The position numbers were made by a program, and so were the translations under genes. The notes below the pieces were generated by a model. That model had not been told where the DNA came from. It saw only the letters and a list, made by a program, of their open reading frames with translations, and made no database searches. A DNA stretch of 40,921 bases from a virus, in IMG/VR virus record IMGVR_UViG_3300033553_000829, positions 1 to 40,921 of that record. The stretch is one strand, 5' to 3'. Positions 24,562 to 32,800 of this stretch are shown here, in pieces (the first letter of the stretch is position 1; every line of letters begins with the position of its first letter).

Positions 24562-24905
24562 CACATCCACTCCGCTTTAAATTTTAATACTGCTGCCTCT
24601 TTGAAAAAGCTGTTTTCACAATGGCGCTTATCCCAAAACAAGAAGTTAATAAACCGCATAAAATAGGTCGCATACTTATTCCCTTTGCGATGGAGATGAT
24701 ACGTCCAACTTGAAACCATCCAATCCTCTTGACTGTACAAGATAGATCCTCCAATTTGATCGAAACCGGATGCTATGATTTTGAAATACTCGACAACACT
24801 GTCTCTTCGTTGCCATATTTTGCGAACCACATTTAAAACGATCACCGGCAAAGTCACGATTGTAATGACGATGAGTGCTATGAGCATTAAGAAAAAGGAT
24901 CTCAT
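24561..24905 (-). CDS. membrane-anchored phage protein, unknown
   Basis: A 114-residue protein with a strongly hydrophobic N-terminus (about 2-26), then a soluble domain with IGGSILYSQEDWMVSSWTYH and a C-terminal FWDKRHCENSF. I recall related small proteins next to lysis genes in other phages, function unknown. It overlaps the upstream gene (4 bases) and the downstream start. Confidence 0.6.
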   Translation of the reverse strand: MRSFFLMLIALIVITIVTLPVIVLNVVRKIWQRRDSVVEYFKIIASGFDQIGGSILYSQEDWMVSSWTYHLHRKGNKYATYFMRFINFLFWDKRHCENSFFKEAAVLKFKAEWM

Positions 24906-25330
24906 GGCAACACCAATACTGGCAGCATTAAAATGAAATCTTCTACCGCAGGTAAAGGGATAGTTCCCGCTTGAACTTGTGCCAAAACCTCATACCCCTT
25001 GGCATTACACGCATCCATCCATGCGCCATACACCAATCCCTCAGCATGATAGGGAGAGTTTACCAACGCGGCACGTAGTGAGGCGGTATGGATCGTTGTG
25101 TATCCGCGCTCATTGGCTTTTTTGTTCATGTGATCTTCGAGCGCTTTTTCATACGTCGTTTTTGTCTCAGTGAATACCAATGCAGCATATGCCGTATCCA
25201 CAGCCGTAATCTCAACTGGCAACAGCGCACGCCATGCCCCTTTATCCATTACTACAAACTCAGTCGCATTAAACCCGACTTGTAGCCCCGTTACTTTTCC
25301 GATTGCAGTTTTACGCAGCGCATTGCTCAT
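24902..25330 (-). CDS. putative tail-fibre accessory protein
   Basis: A 142-residue protein. The C-terminal part (HMNKKANERGYTTIHTASLRA, HAEGLVYGAWMDACNAKGYE) has the pattern of a domain frequent in phage tail-fibre or assembly proteins (DUF4376-like). The identity is tentative. The ATG lies inside the end of the reverse transcriptase gene (20-base overlap) behind AAGGGG. Confidence 0.5.
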   Translation of the reverse strand: MSNALRKTAIGKVTGLQVGFNATEFVVMDKGAWRALLPVEITAVDTAYAALVFTETKTTYEKALEDHMNKKANERGYTTIHTASLRAALVNSPYHAEGLVYGAWMDACNAKGYEVLAQVQAGTIPLPAVEDFILMLPVLVLP

Positions 25331-26309
25331 ACATTCCCCTTATTGTTGATTTTAAATTATGGCTATCAGCCGTTTGAACGTGTCCGTGCCATGAGGCTAG
25401 GAACGCTCTTAGGTTTTCACTATCACCGTTTGCCACGTACCGCTTCACTTTTCGTTTGGCTCTAGTCACGCTGTCTTTTCGGATGAGCTTATAAGTAGGA
25501 GCTATTCGGTATCCCAAGAAATTCACTTGCTTATGCACCGATGAGATCATCCAGTGGCTAAATTTGAGGTTCATGTGCGTACGGGCAAACGCTTCGAGAT
25601 AGTCGCGCAGCTCTTTGAGATGTTCTTTGTCATGACTGAGAATCACCGTATCATCCATGTATCTAAAATAGTGCTTTTTTCCCAGCTCTTCTTTGACATG
25701 ACGGTCAAAGATATGTCCGTATAAATTGGCGCATAACTGTGAGAGTAGATTACCGATAGGGATACCGACACCATTACGATCACCGAACTGCTCCAGCAAT
25801 GAGATCACTTTCTTATCGCTGATCTTGCGCTCGATCTCTGTGAACAAAACGCCTCTATCAATGCTCACATAATATTTGGAGAAGTCCATCTTTAGAAAAA
25901 ACACTTCTCCCTCTGACTCCATCTGTCGCATCGTCGATTGTACGGCTCTTACTCCTGCATGAGTACCTTTGTTCTTTCTGCAAGCATACGTGCATGAATA
26001 AAAGACGTTATCGAAGATAGGCTCGATGATGTTGTTGATAGCGTGTTGCACGATACGATCACCAAACGGCAGCGCATTGATAATCCGTTTCTTTGGTTCA
26101 TAGACTTCAAACTGACTGTATGCTCCATGATGGTAGCTTCCATCGATGAGAGCGGTTTGGATACGATAGAGATTTGCTTCGAGATCTTCTTGAAACTTCA
26201 AGTGTCCCTCGGTATATCGATTCCCCCCTCGGCTCGCCTTTCGGTATGCGCTTCTCAGGTTCTCGATATCGTGAATCAAATCGTAAAGATGTTTATGTTT
26301 AGCACCCAT
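25311..26309 (-). CDS. DGR reverse transcriptase
   Basis: A 332-residue reverse transcriptase of a diversity-generating retroelement. Motifs: FLKMDFSKYYVSID (first catalytic Asp142), GIPIGNLLSQLCANLY (182-197, the I-x-G-x-x-x-S-Q form typical of DGR enzymes) and FRYMDDTVIL (catalytic Asp219/Asp220). No maturase or endonuclease domain, as usual for DGRs. With Avd it would copy the TR RNA with errors at adenines and transfer the copy to the VR of the tail-fibre gene. The start MGAKHKHLYDLIH is at 26309; its ribosome binding site is weak. Confidence 0.95.
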   Translation of the reverse strand: MGAKHKHLYDLIHDIENLRSAYRKASRGGNRYTEGHLKFQEDLEANLYRIQTALIDGSYHHGAYSQFEVYEPKKRIINALPFGDRIVQHAINNIIEPIFDNVFYSCTYACRKNKGTHAGVRAVQSTMRQMESEGEVFFLKMDFSKYYVSIDRGVLFTEIERKISDKKVISLLEQFGDRNGVGIPIGNLLSQLCANLYGHIFDRHVKEELGKKHYFRYMDDTVILSHDKEHLKELRDYLEAFARTHMNLKFSHWMISSVHKQVNFLGYRIAPTYKLIRKDSVTRAKRKVKRYVANGDSENLRAFLASWHGHVQTADSHNLKSTIRGMYEQCAA

Positions 26310-26462
26310 GATGAGCCGCCATGTCGTCTTGATATTTCGTTTTCACTACTCCACCTTTTACGAACCTCGTAATGTATTCGCTTACGCAGGAAAAATGAGC
26401 TAACCACTGCGAGAGTGATCGCACCGAGTATCCCGTGAGATAGTCGAGTGCATTGTGTATGC

Positions 26463-26571
26463 GGTTACAGGCGTAGCGACAACCATTATTCCAATTCGTA
26501 TTCCACACGTAATTATTCCAATTAGACGCGCGCGAGCCGGACTCCACGGTGTTGTCACGATTGCCGCCAAA
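26463..26571 (-). repeat. DGR template repeat (TR)
   Basis: 109 bases that align without gaps to the VR at 26980-27088 (offset 517). On the minus strand it is rich in AAT/AAC codon-like triplets (SNWNNYVWNTNWNN if translated). At all 12 A-type differences TR has A and VR has T, G or C; the single other difference is G to T. It lies between avd and the reverse transcriptase gene. The open frame across it is probably not translated. Confidence 0.93.
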
Positions 26572-26600
26572 GATAGCCGTATGTCTCATTTTCCCCTGAA

Positions 26601-26936
26601 TCATCTCTTGATCCAAGTACCGAGTATTTTTCCCACTTCGTCAATCTTGATCGATGCGACTTGGTGTTGATGCTGTGAGATAAAGCGACGTTTATCGTTC
26701 GCCATAAATCGCAACCAATACCGTATCGTTGCGAGATTTGCATCTGCTTCGTGCAGTTTGGATTTCTGATCTGATTTAAGAGCTTTATAAAAAAGCTCTG
26801 TTTGGATAAAGATAGATTGGATAATCATCGCTTTTACAGTACCGTGCTTGCGCTCCATGTTCTGCACGACAGGGTAGATGTAGTTGATAAACCCGTCGTA
26901 TTTTTCGATGATGACCAGCAAACTATCGCGTCCCAT
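26601..26936 (-). CDS. avd: accessory variability determinant Avd
   Basis: A 111-residue, basic, all-helical protein (HEADANLATIRYWLRFMAND KRRF and others) with the size and pattern of Avd four-helix-bundle proteins. In known DGRs Avd forms a pentamer that binds the reverse transcriptase and the TR RNA and is needed for mutagenic cDNA synthesis. Its position between target gene and TR is the expected one. The ATG follows GGAGG. Confidence 0.85.
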   Translation of the reverse strand: MGRDSLLVIIEKYDGFINYIYPVVQNMERKHGTVKAMIIQSIFIQTELFYKALKSDQKSKLHEADANLATIRYWLRFMANDKRRFISQHQHQVASIKIDEVGKILGTWIKR

Positions 26937-26951
26937 TTAGAGCCTCCATTC

Positions 26952-26972
26952 GCTTTCGCTCATTACGCAAGC
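26952..26972 (-). other. hairpin just downstream of VR
   Basis: GCTTTCG and CGCAAGC pair with one mismatch (6 of 7 pairs) around the loop CTCATTA, 7 bases past the VR end. DGR target genes often need a DNA hairpin/cruciform at this place. The 7-base loop differs from the 4-base loops known elsewhere, so the role is inferred. Confidence 0.5.
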
Positions 26973-29299
26973 TCCAAGTGGTTACAGGCGTAGCGACAAC
27001 AATAATTCCAACCCGTATCCCACACGTAAGTAGCCCAAAAAGACGCGCGCGAGCCGGACTCCACGGTGTAGTCACGAAAGCCGCCAAAGCGAGCCCCTAC
27101 TGGGGAAGCGGCATTACCATAAATAGAACCCCTTCCCTCAGTATTGGCAGCCCATGCAGAAGCTACGCCATTATTCCCTATATCTTTACCCCAAATCCAT
27201 TGACAGCCCGTAGCCATACACATACCGAACTTAGAGGTAAAGTTAGCGAGATGCTGAGTGACACCTGTATCCGCTGCGCCCGCTGATGTTGCTTCGAGAA
27301 CCCCATAAGCGATGGCACAAAACTCTTCATACGAGATCATGTCTTTGCCGTATGCTTTACCAATCTCCGCCGCTTCAAACCATGTGAGTGTTCCGTAGGT
27401 AGTCGTACCGTTTCCACCGTAGAAAGTAGGAATTTTAGGGAAGTTACGCCCATTGAGTACCGTACCCCCTGCGATGGTTTTTCCTGCTGCCGATGTACCA
27501 AAAGTATGATGATCCACATTGAGTAAATAGAGGTCATACCATTTACCCGTATTGGCTTTGAACATACCACGGTTATCACCATTGGAAGCTCTAAACTTCA
27601 AATCCCAAAAAGAGTACGCATTGATACCAGCGATCTTCGTAGCATCTGCCGCAACGATGTTGTTGATAGCCGTAAACGCTTCAGGAACAACACCATAATG
27701 AAACCCACCGATTTGGCGAGAGTTCGCAGTCGTGTATCCCGTCGGATTCGTAGCATTGGCAGAGAGAATAAACCCACCCGCTTCGAGCGCATAGACATAG
27801 TAATCTGTCCCTGCGGCTTTCACACCTGTATCGAGTGCGCCTACTCCTACGCTGTTAAGTGAGAGGGTGTAGGCGGTTCCCGATACGGTGATAATATTTA
27901 CTCCGGCTTTTACTGATGTGCCGATGGGGATGGTGATTGTGGAGACTGAGGCTTTGGTGAATAATGGGGCGCCTTGGAAGGGTTTGGTGAAGTTTACGAC
28001 ACTGATGCCATTGATCGTAGGCGTTCCAGTTAGGTCAGGGGAAAGAAATAGTGATAATTTAAAATCACCAATTCCTATCTTTTTTAGAAGTCCTGATACA
28101 CTGTCCCAAAACCCAAGTTCGTCTATACTTGCTGGTGTTGTTTTTACAGGAGCTGCATGGATTTGAGCGGCGATATCTGATGAAGATATCCATGCTACTC
28201 CATTCCATGTTTCCCCTATGCCAATCTCAGTATTAAACCCTGTCGCTCTATCACTAGCTCCAAGCACAGGGCGTGTAGCCGTCGTCCACTGTGGTAACCC
28301 GATAGATCCGGTAAATACTGGATTTGCAGTTGGGGCTTTCGTTCCAATCAGCGTTGTCATTGTTGTCGCAAAAGCAGGATCATCACCCAGTGCTGCTGCC
28401 AACTCATTGAGGGTATCCAGTGTTGCAGGAGCAGTATCGGTAAGTGCCGCGATAGCAATAGAGATATTAGCATCCGTTTGAGTTTTGGTGTAGACATCGG
28501 TAATACCATACCCAGCAGCATTGGTAGGGGTATTTTGGATATGACTAAAATCTACACTTACATCATCGGCACTAATTGTCAGCGTATTGGTCACATCATC
28601 ATAAACTATGGATATATTAGTGCCTTGTTGGATTAATGCCGCAACGCGATCATCAACCCGTTCATCGGTGTAGTATAAATTATTGAAGCCCTCGGAGATA
28701 TCATCACTCGATAGTACGACTGCCCCTATGTGCCCATTGACGCTAAACACGCCACCGCTATTAAGCATTTTCCAGTTTGCCAATGTAGACGCAGGAAGAG
28801 CCAAAAGCATATACTGCCGCTGATCATCAATACGAAATGCTAAATCTCCGGGCTTTGCAGCGGCAAGCGCCAACATAGATGCTTCATCTGAAGTAGGGAA
28901 AATATCAATAATATTAAGGCTTTCTAGAAAAGATGGGTCAATTTTTCCATTTACACCAAGCGGTGCATATCCATTAGGAACCCCTCTGTTCGTTGTAAAC
29001 TCGACATTATCCATATCCGCAGGCTTGCCTGTAATCTCGCTCCAGTTTACATATCCAAAACCAGTATTACCGTTTGCGTCCGTTTTCACAAACTGCATCG
29101 GATATACACGGCCATCTATGATAGCTACGGGGTGAAAATCAGGGTGAGTATAGTTATTGGCATTTTCTGCTATAGCTTCTAATTTTGATTTTTCAGCACT
29201 CAAAAACTCGGCTTCGCTTAACCCCTTACCTACTACTTTATCAACTTTATTATCCTGAGTAGCAATGATGCTTTTTATTAATTCTATAAAACTAGGCAC
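26963..29299 (-). CDS. DGR-diversified tail fibre / receptor-binding protein
   Basis: About 778 residues. The fibre-like body contains linker and repeat segments typical of tail fibres (ATLDTLNELAAALGDDPAFA, GTKAPTANPVFTGSI). The C-terminal 180 residues look like a C-type-lectin/formylglycine-enzyme-like fold (GRNFPKIPTFYGGNG, MISYEEFCAIAYG, CQWIWGKD). The VR encodes the last part (about 738-773), before HLELA-stop. Variable residues in VR versus TR are F, Y, F, A, T, D, G, Y and C. I prefer the GTG at 29299, which follows AAAGGGGATACT as in the capsid gene, over an upstream TTG at 29329. Confidence 0.92.
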   Translation of the reverse strand: MPSFIELIKSIIATQDNKVDKVVGKGLSEAEFLSAEKSKLEAIAENANNYTHPDFHPVAIIDGRVYPMQFVKTDANGNTGFGYVNWSEITGKPADMDNVEFTTNRGVPNGYAPLGVNGKIDPSFLESLNIIDIFPTSDEASMLALAAAKPGDLAFRIDDQRQYMLLALPASTLANWKMLNSGGVFSVNGHIGAVVLSSDDISEGFNNLYYTDERVDDRVAALIQQGTNISIVYDDVTNTLTISADDVSVDFSHIQNTPTNAAGYGITDVYTKTQTDANISIAIAALTDTAPATLDTLNELAAALGDDPAFATTMTTLIGTKAPTANPVFTGSIGLPQWTTATRPVLGASDRATGFNTEIGIGETWNGVAWISSSDIAAQIHAAPVKTTPASIDELGFWDSVSGLLKKIGIGDFKLSLFLSPDLTGTPTINGISVVNFTKPFQGAPLFTKASVSTITIPIGTSVKAGVNIITVSGTAYTLSLNSVGVGALDTGVKAAGTDYYVYALEAGGFILSANATNPTGYTTANSRQIGGFHYGVVPEAFTAINNIVAADATKIAGINAYSFWDLKFRASNGDNRGMFKANTGKWYDLYLLNVDHHTFGTSAAGKTIAGGTVLNGRNFPKIPTFYGGNGTTTYGTLTWFEAAEIGKAYGKDMISYEEFCAIAYGVLEATSAGAADTGVTQHLANFTSKFGMCMATGCQWIWGKDIGNNGVASAWAANTEGRGSIYGNAASPVGARFGGFRDYTVESGSRASFWATYVWDTGWNYCCRYACNHLELA
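26980..27088 (-). repeat. DGR variable repeat (VR)
   Basis: 109-base copy of the TR inside the 3' end of the tail-fibre gene. 13 differences to TR: 12 where TR has A, one where TR has G (GGT to TGT). The final stretch TGTCGCTACGCCTGTAACC is identical in both and probably contains the initiation site for mutagenic homing. Confidence 0.93.
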
Positions 29300-29594
29300 A
29301 GTATCCCCTTTGTATTTCAGCACAGCCAAGTGTGCTGCTCACCATCGCAACCAACATATCATCCAATGCTTTTAGCTCTGGTCGTTCTACGATATCCCCA
29401 TCGCTGTATTTCACAAAATCATCAAATAGTTTTTTTTCTGTTTGAGTCATTGGGCTAGAACACCAACTCATCATGAAATGATCTATGACACCAATCGTAG
29501 AACAATGAATGACACAGACATCCCCATCCAATTTATGGAAAATAGTATAAGGATGAGCATTTGATCTACCAATACTTCCAGCGGATGAGAGCAT
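29292..29594 (-). CDS. small phage protein, unknown
   Basis: A 100-residue protein with several Cys and His (DGDVCVIHCSTIGVIDHFMM SWC). First gene of the second late unit: the conserved promoter motif lies 43 bases upstream and AAGGAA precedes the ATG. It ends 8 bases inside the start region of the tail-fibre gene, whose ribosome binding site it contains, so the two are probably translationally coupled. No family recognised. Confidence 0.6.
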   Translation of the reverse strand: MLSSAGSIGRSNAHPYTIFHKLDGDVCVIHCSTIGVIDHFMMSWCSSPMTQTEKKLFDDFVKYSDGDIVERPELKALDDMLVAMVSSTLGCAEIQRGYCA

Positions 29595-29637
29595 TATGGT
29601 TCCTTATTTTTTTGACATTAGTTTAGAGGTTTTGGAG

Positions 29638-29655
29638 TTTATAAAATAGGGACGT
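29638..29655 (-). promoter_or_regulatory. late promoter motif, copy 2
   Basis: Minus strand ACGTCCCTATTTTATAAA. Similarity to copy 3 extends upstream (29638-29668), with ACAAAATCC shared. It ends 43 bases before the start codon of the gene at 29292-29594 and should drive the tail-fibre, DGR and lysis genes. Confidence 0.7.
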
Positions 29656-29704
29656 ATTGGGATTTTGTTGAGTGGTAGTTAATATTTTGTTGATTGTATC
29701 CGGA

Positions 29705-30100
29705 TTAACCGAATACTTTGTCGTAGTTTGCTTGCTGTTTATCCTGCCTAGTAGTTTCTCTAGCTACACGAGCTTCTTCCATCCCAAACACTTTGTCCTG
29801 GTACTTCTTTTTATTATGAGCATCATAAAATCCTGCCGCCGCCTGAGCTACAGCCCCTATGCCTTGGATTGTTGTACCGACTCCTCCTAAATTAAATCCG
29901 CCGGCGGATTTTAGATCAGTCAGCCCATCGAGCTTTGCTGTTTTTAAAAAGTCAGTGCTAGTTACTTCACCAATACCATTGATATTTCCTACATCAATTT
30001 TATCCGCAGGATTAATCAAATCATTTCCAAACTCAATTGCAGACACCCCAGTATTGCTTTCTAACGCCCCGGTAGTAGGGTTTATTTTTGGTTCCATCAT
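29705..30100 (-). CDS. putative small virion protein
   Basis: A 131-residue protein with a Gly/Ala-rich middle (GGVGTTIQGIGAVAQAAAGF) and a charged helical tail (KKKYQDKVFGMEEARVARET TRQ). This layout is frequent in minor virion or ejection proteins of podoviruses, but no family is certain. The Gly-rich part starts with KSAGGF, encoded by palindrome A. AAGGAGAG precedes the ATG. Confidence 0.55.
   Translation of the reverse strand: MMEPKINPTTGALESNTGVSAIEFGNDLINPADKIDVGNINGIGEVTSTDFLKTAKLDGLTDLKSAGGFNLGGVGTTIQGIGAVAQAAAGFYDAHNKKKYQDKVFGMEEARVARETTRQDKQQANYDKVFG
29895..29910. repeat. palindromic repeat A copy 6
   Basis: Perfect AATCCGCCGGCGGATT, read as KSAGGF in the gene at 29705. Confidence 0.85.
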
Positions 30101-30106
30101 CTCTCC

Positions 30107-31075
30107 TTATTGTGGTTTAAACGCATAATTTCCGGCATACTGCGCGAAATACCGATTATTCATCAACCGATCCATCTCAGGATCACTTTTGTCAATCAGC
30201 CCCAACGCATAGCGTGGCTCAGCTACATTGGTAACAGAAAACAAATCGTGTCCAGCCCCCATATTAAACAGATCCCCTCCGGCTTGAATACGGTTGATCA
30301 TATCAGGGTTAGTCATCATATCAAACCACTGATCTTTAGCGGCCTGAGCTTGGCTTAATAGCTTACGATAATATTCTTCTGCCTCTACTAGAGCGGCTTT
30401 CCAATACTCTTGAGAAGCGATTATCGACTGAACAGCACTATAGATGGTATAAGCCCCATAGCCCATATTCGCCATATTGATGACACTCTGCCATGACTGT
30501 ATTGCTGCACCTAATCCGCTCCAATCGATAATATAGGGAGTAGCCATATAGCCTGCGTATAATGAAGCTCCTAGGGTGATTAGCCCTTGGATCTCTGCGG
30601 CATACGTCTCGATCATATTCGAGTTAAATACTATTGTCTCTATATCCCCGGCGATAGCTATCGTTCTGCTGAGTAATTCCCCTTGATTATGTTGGGCATC
30701 AAGAACGACTACCCCAGCAGCAACAAGCCACCAGTTCCAGGTAACAGCTCCGACTGCTATAGCTACTACAGCGATTGCAGTCGTTATAGTCCCCATAGCC
30801 CCATCTCTAAACTGCACCCAATCTCCCGACAATGCTCCATGTGCTGTCCCTGCAAGATTATCTATAGTTCCCATATAAGTGTTATAGACTAACCTACCGG
30901 TGAGTTTTTCATCAACATACTTGATTCCGGTAACGGTTAAAGTAGCATCAGTAATAATCTTAGCAGCACTCTCTGCAAGATCTACAAGGTCATGAGCAGC
31001 TTCACTCACCACATCGACAATATCATTAAAAACATCCGTAACGCTGTCAAATACATTGCCGATAGCCCCACCCAT
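30107..31075 (-). CDS. putative internal/ejection virion protein
   Basis: A 322-residue protein with an amphipathic start (VFDSVTDVFNDIVDVVSEAA), a hydrophobic region about 95-125 (TTAIAVVAIAVGAVTWNWWL) and further small-residue-rich segments. The last third is soluble. This fits proteins that insert into the host membrane during DNA injection, an inference from composition and from its place among virion genes. The ATG overlaps the upstream stop. Confidence 0.55.
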   Translation of the reverse strand: MGGAIGNVFDSVTDVFNDIVDVVSEAAHDLVDLAESAAKIITDATLTVTGIKYVDEKLTGRLVYNTYMGTIDNLAGTAHGALSGDWVQFRDGAMGTITTAIAVVAIAVGAVTWNWWLVAAGVVVLDAQHNQGELLSRTIAIAGDIETIVFNSNMIETYAAEIQGLITLGASLYAGYMATPYIIDWSGLGAAIQSWQSVINMANMGYGAYTIYSAVQSIIASQEYWKAALVEAEEYYRKLLSQAQAAKDQWFDMMTNPDMINRIQAGGDLFNMGAGHDLFSVTNVAEPRYALGLIDKSDPEMDRLMNNRYFAQYAGNYAFKPQ

Positions 31076-31512
31076 TATCGATTCCTTATCAGTGTATAAT
31101 TCCCGACACGCTTGATTGCTTTGGTATTTACAATCGCCTCAATGCTATTTTTGTAACCCTTGTACAAATACTCATCCCCGCCATAGATGATGTAATACGC
31201 CTGTGCATCCATGAGCAGGCGCTTCATCTCACGCAATAGCCGATAGGCCCACTTCGTCCCCTTGTATTCATCGAGTACCACACAGTCCATTACAAGCGGA
31301 TAATCAAGATCAACCACTCCGTATCGGATCAAACATACCCCCACAGGGACAACACCGTCATAAAGAACGACACCGGCATCTGCCATCGTTAGCTCATGCA
31401 GCACATCCGTTCCCCCTCCGTAGGTTTTTTCGATGATCCGATAGGCAAACAAAAATGTTTTATGGGACAACGGCTCAACATTAACCATCCCAGTGCTAAA
31501 TTTACGAGACAC
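31075..31512 (-). CDS. GNAT-like acetyltransferase-fold protein
   Basis: A 145-residue protein. LVMDCVVLDEYKGTKWAYRLL REM resembles the acetyl-CoA-binding motif of GNAT enzymes, preceded by strands as in that fold (GVVLYDGVVPVGVCLIRYG). Some phages carry GNAT-like proteins among structural genes. Substrate unknown. The GTG start at 31512 follows GGAG, and the gene overlaps both neighbours. Confidence 0.5.
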   Translation of the reverse strand: MSRKFSTGMVNVEPLSHKTFLFAYRIIEKTYGGGTDVLHELTMADAGVVLYDGVVPVGVCLIRYGVVDLDYPLVMDCVVLDEYKGTKWAYRLLREMKRLLMDAQAYYIIYGGDEYLYKGYKNSIEAIVNTKAIKRVGNYTLIRNR

Positions 31513-32200
31513 TACCGGTCTCCGGGTTGACAGCTAATGCGATATCGTCTATCTCAGTAAAGTATGCCACCGGTGCTGCTAAAATTCCATCGAGCCCATC
31601 TACCGCGCGCTGTAAATGAGTCGTAGATATTGTCAGGGTTTCATCCGTTGCAATGGCTTGGATCAGTGCTACTTCACGATCTGCCTTTTGAATCTGATCG
31701 TTGGACTCGGTAGAGTGGATCAAGATATAGCGTCGAGCTTCCTCGAACTTGGCACTCTGTGTCGTAGCATGAACTTGTGCATTTTTGACCAATATCCCCG
31801 CCATCACATCATAGGTTCGCTTTTTCTCTGTTTTGATTTGCTCATCGACAAGAAGTTTATTACTGGCCAATAGGGCGACTTCGTTTGTGACTTTAAGGGT
31901 ATTTTGTACCTCAGTTGCCAGTTGCTGAGTCAATAGATCCACTTTTGCGGCCTCTGTCGCAATCTGTTTCTCCACAAGCCCACTATTAACAACAACATCG
32001 ATGAGCTTGCTAACGACTTGAACACTAAACTGCATCTCGAAATTAGCGTACAGTTTTGATTTCTCGGCAGGGGTAATCTGAAACCCTTTTATGCCCGTCA
32101 ATACTGCCTCACGCGTTTTGGTTATCAGCGCATTGTTATCCAGTGCCGCGCTGATTGCTTCAATATTACCTAATACTTCAGTAACATAAGTTGGAGTCAT
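31502..32200 (-). CDS. coiled-coil virion protein, unknown
   Basis: A 232-residue protein with a long heptad-like central region (TEAAKVDLLTQQLATEVQNT LKVTNEV...), Ala/Gln/Lys-rich. I recall similar proteins next to head-tail connector genes of podoviruses. Structural role inferred. It starts 4 bases after the adaptor gene. Confidence 0.55.
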   Translation of the reverse strand: MTPTYVTEVLGNIEAISAALDNNALITKTREAVLTGIKGFQITPAEKSKLYANFEMQFSVQVVSKLIDVVVNSGLVEKQIATEAAKVDLLTQQLATEVQNTLKVTNEVALLASNKLLVDEQIKTEKKRTYDVMAGILVKNAQVHATTQSAKFEEARRYILIHSTESNDQIQKADREVALIQAIATDETLTISTTHLQRAVDGLDGILAAPVAYFTEIDDIALAVNPETGSVS

Positions 32201-32203
32201 TGC

Positions 32204-32800
32204 TTAGCACCTTTGATATGTAGATTTAGCAGTGCGGGAACTACGACGCTGCGAGGTTATTTTGGAGATATCCCCGCATCGTTCTCTATAGAGATTCAGG
32301 TAAAACCGACTTTGGGTTAAACTCTCTTCATTCGCTTGTTTTTGATGCGCGAGGGAAAGAGCATAATACAAAACCGTATCTTCCATTTCTGTACTGATAT
32401 GAAGCGCATCGTTTATATTTGTAACCAGTCGTTTTGCATGATAATTAAAAACAATTTGCTGCGCCTGTATCGGCATAGGGTAGATGATCAGTGAGTCCAT
32501 ATCGATAAAAGCTGCCGTATCGGGGCCCTCGTTGGACATCGACCATTCGATCCCTTTGATCTCTACTTTTTTACCGTTGATAAAAAGAGAGATAGGAGCC
32601 ATAAAATCTTCGGGAATACTGTATGTATCTACCCCGATAAGTGTCTCATTGACCCATCTCCCTTTCCATGGGAGCAGTTTACTGGCGACAGCGGTAAGAG
32701 CAAAGTTCACAGAGTCTAAAAGCTCTGCATCACTCCACCCCTCTTTTGCTTCATCACGCAAGCGTGAGCGCATTTTGCCGATCAGTTTACTGCAAAGCAT
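32204..32800 (-). CDS. head-tail adaptor (gateway) protein
   Basis: A 198-residue protein. The N-terminal helices (IGKMRSRLRDEAKEGWSDAE LLDSVNFALTAVA), followed by a beta-rich part with YSIPEDFMAPISLFINGKKV and the C-terminal helix (SRFYLNLYRERCG), are typical of phage adaptor proteins (P22 gp4/DUF6682 type) that bind below the portal. Stop and start overlap with the repeat protein gene upstream. Confidence 0.65.
   Translation of the reverse strand: MLCSKLIGKMRSRLRDEAKEGWSDAELLDSVNFALTAVASKLLPWKGRWVNETLIGVDTYSIPEDFMAPISLFINGKKVEIKGIEWSMSNEGPDTAAFIDMDSLIIYPMPIQAQQIVFNYHAKRLVTNINDALHISTEMEDTVLYYALSLAHQKQANEESLTQSRFYLNLYRERCGDISKITSQRRSSRTAKSTYQRC

Larger units (their letters stand above)
25311..29299 (-). 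mobile_element. diversity-generating retroelement cassette
   Basis: Order of transcription: target gene ending in VR, avd, TR, reverse transcriptase. All parts lie on the same strand in 4 kb and have the BPP-1-like order. It is a mutagenesis cassette of the phage, not an independently moving element. Confidence 0.93.

Noticed and set aside
26299-26616. Open frame across the template repeat that reads like a second fibre C-terminus
   Set aside because: It overlaps the end of avd and the start of the reverse transcriptase gene, and its likeness to the fibre comes only from the TR copy; TR is expected to act as RNA.
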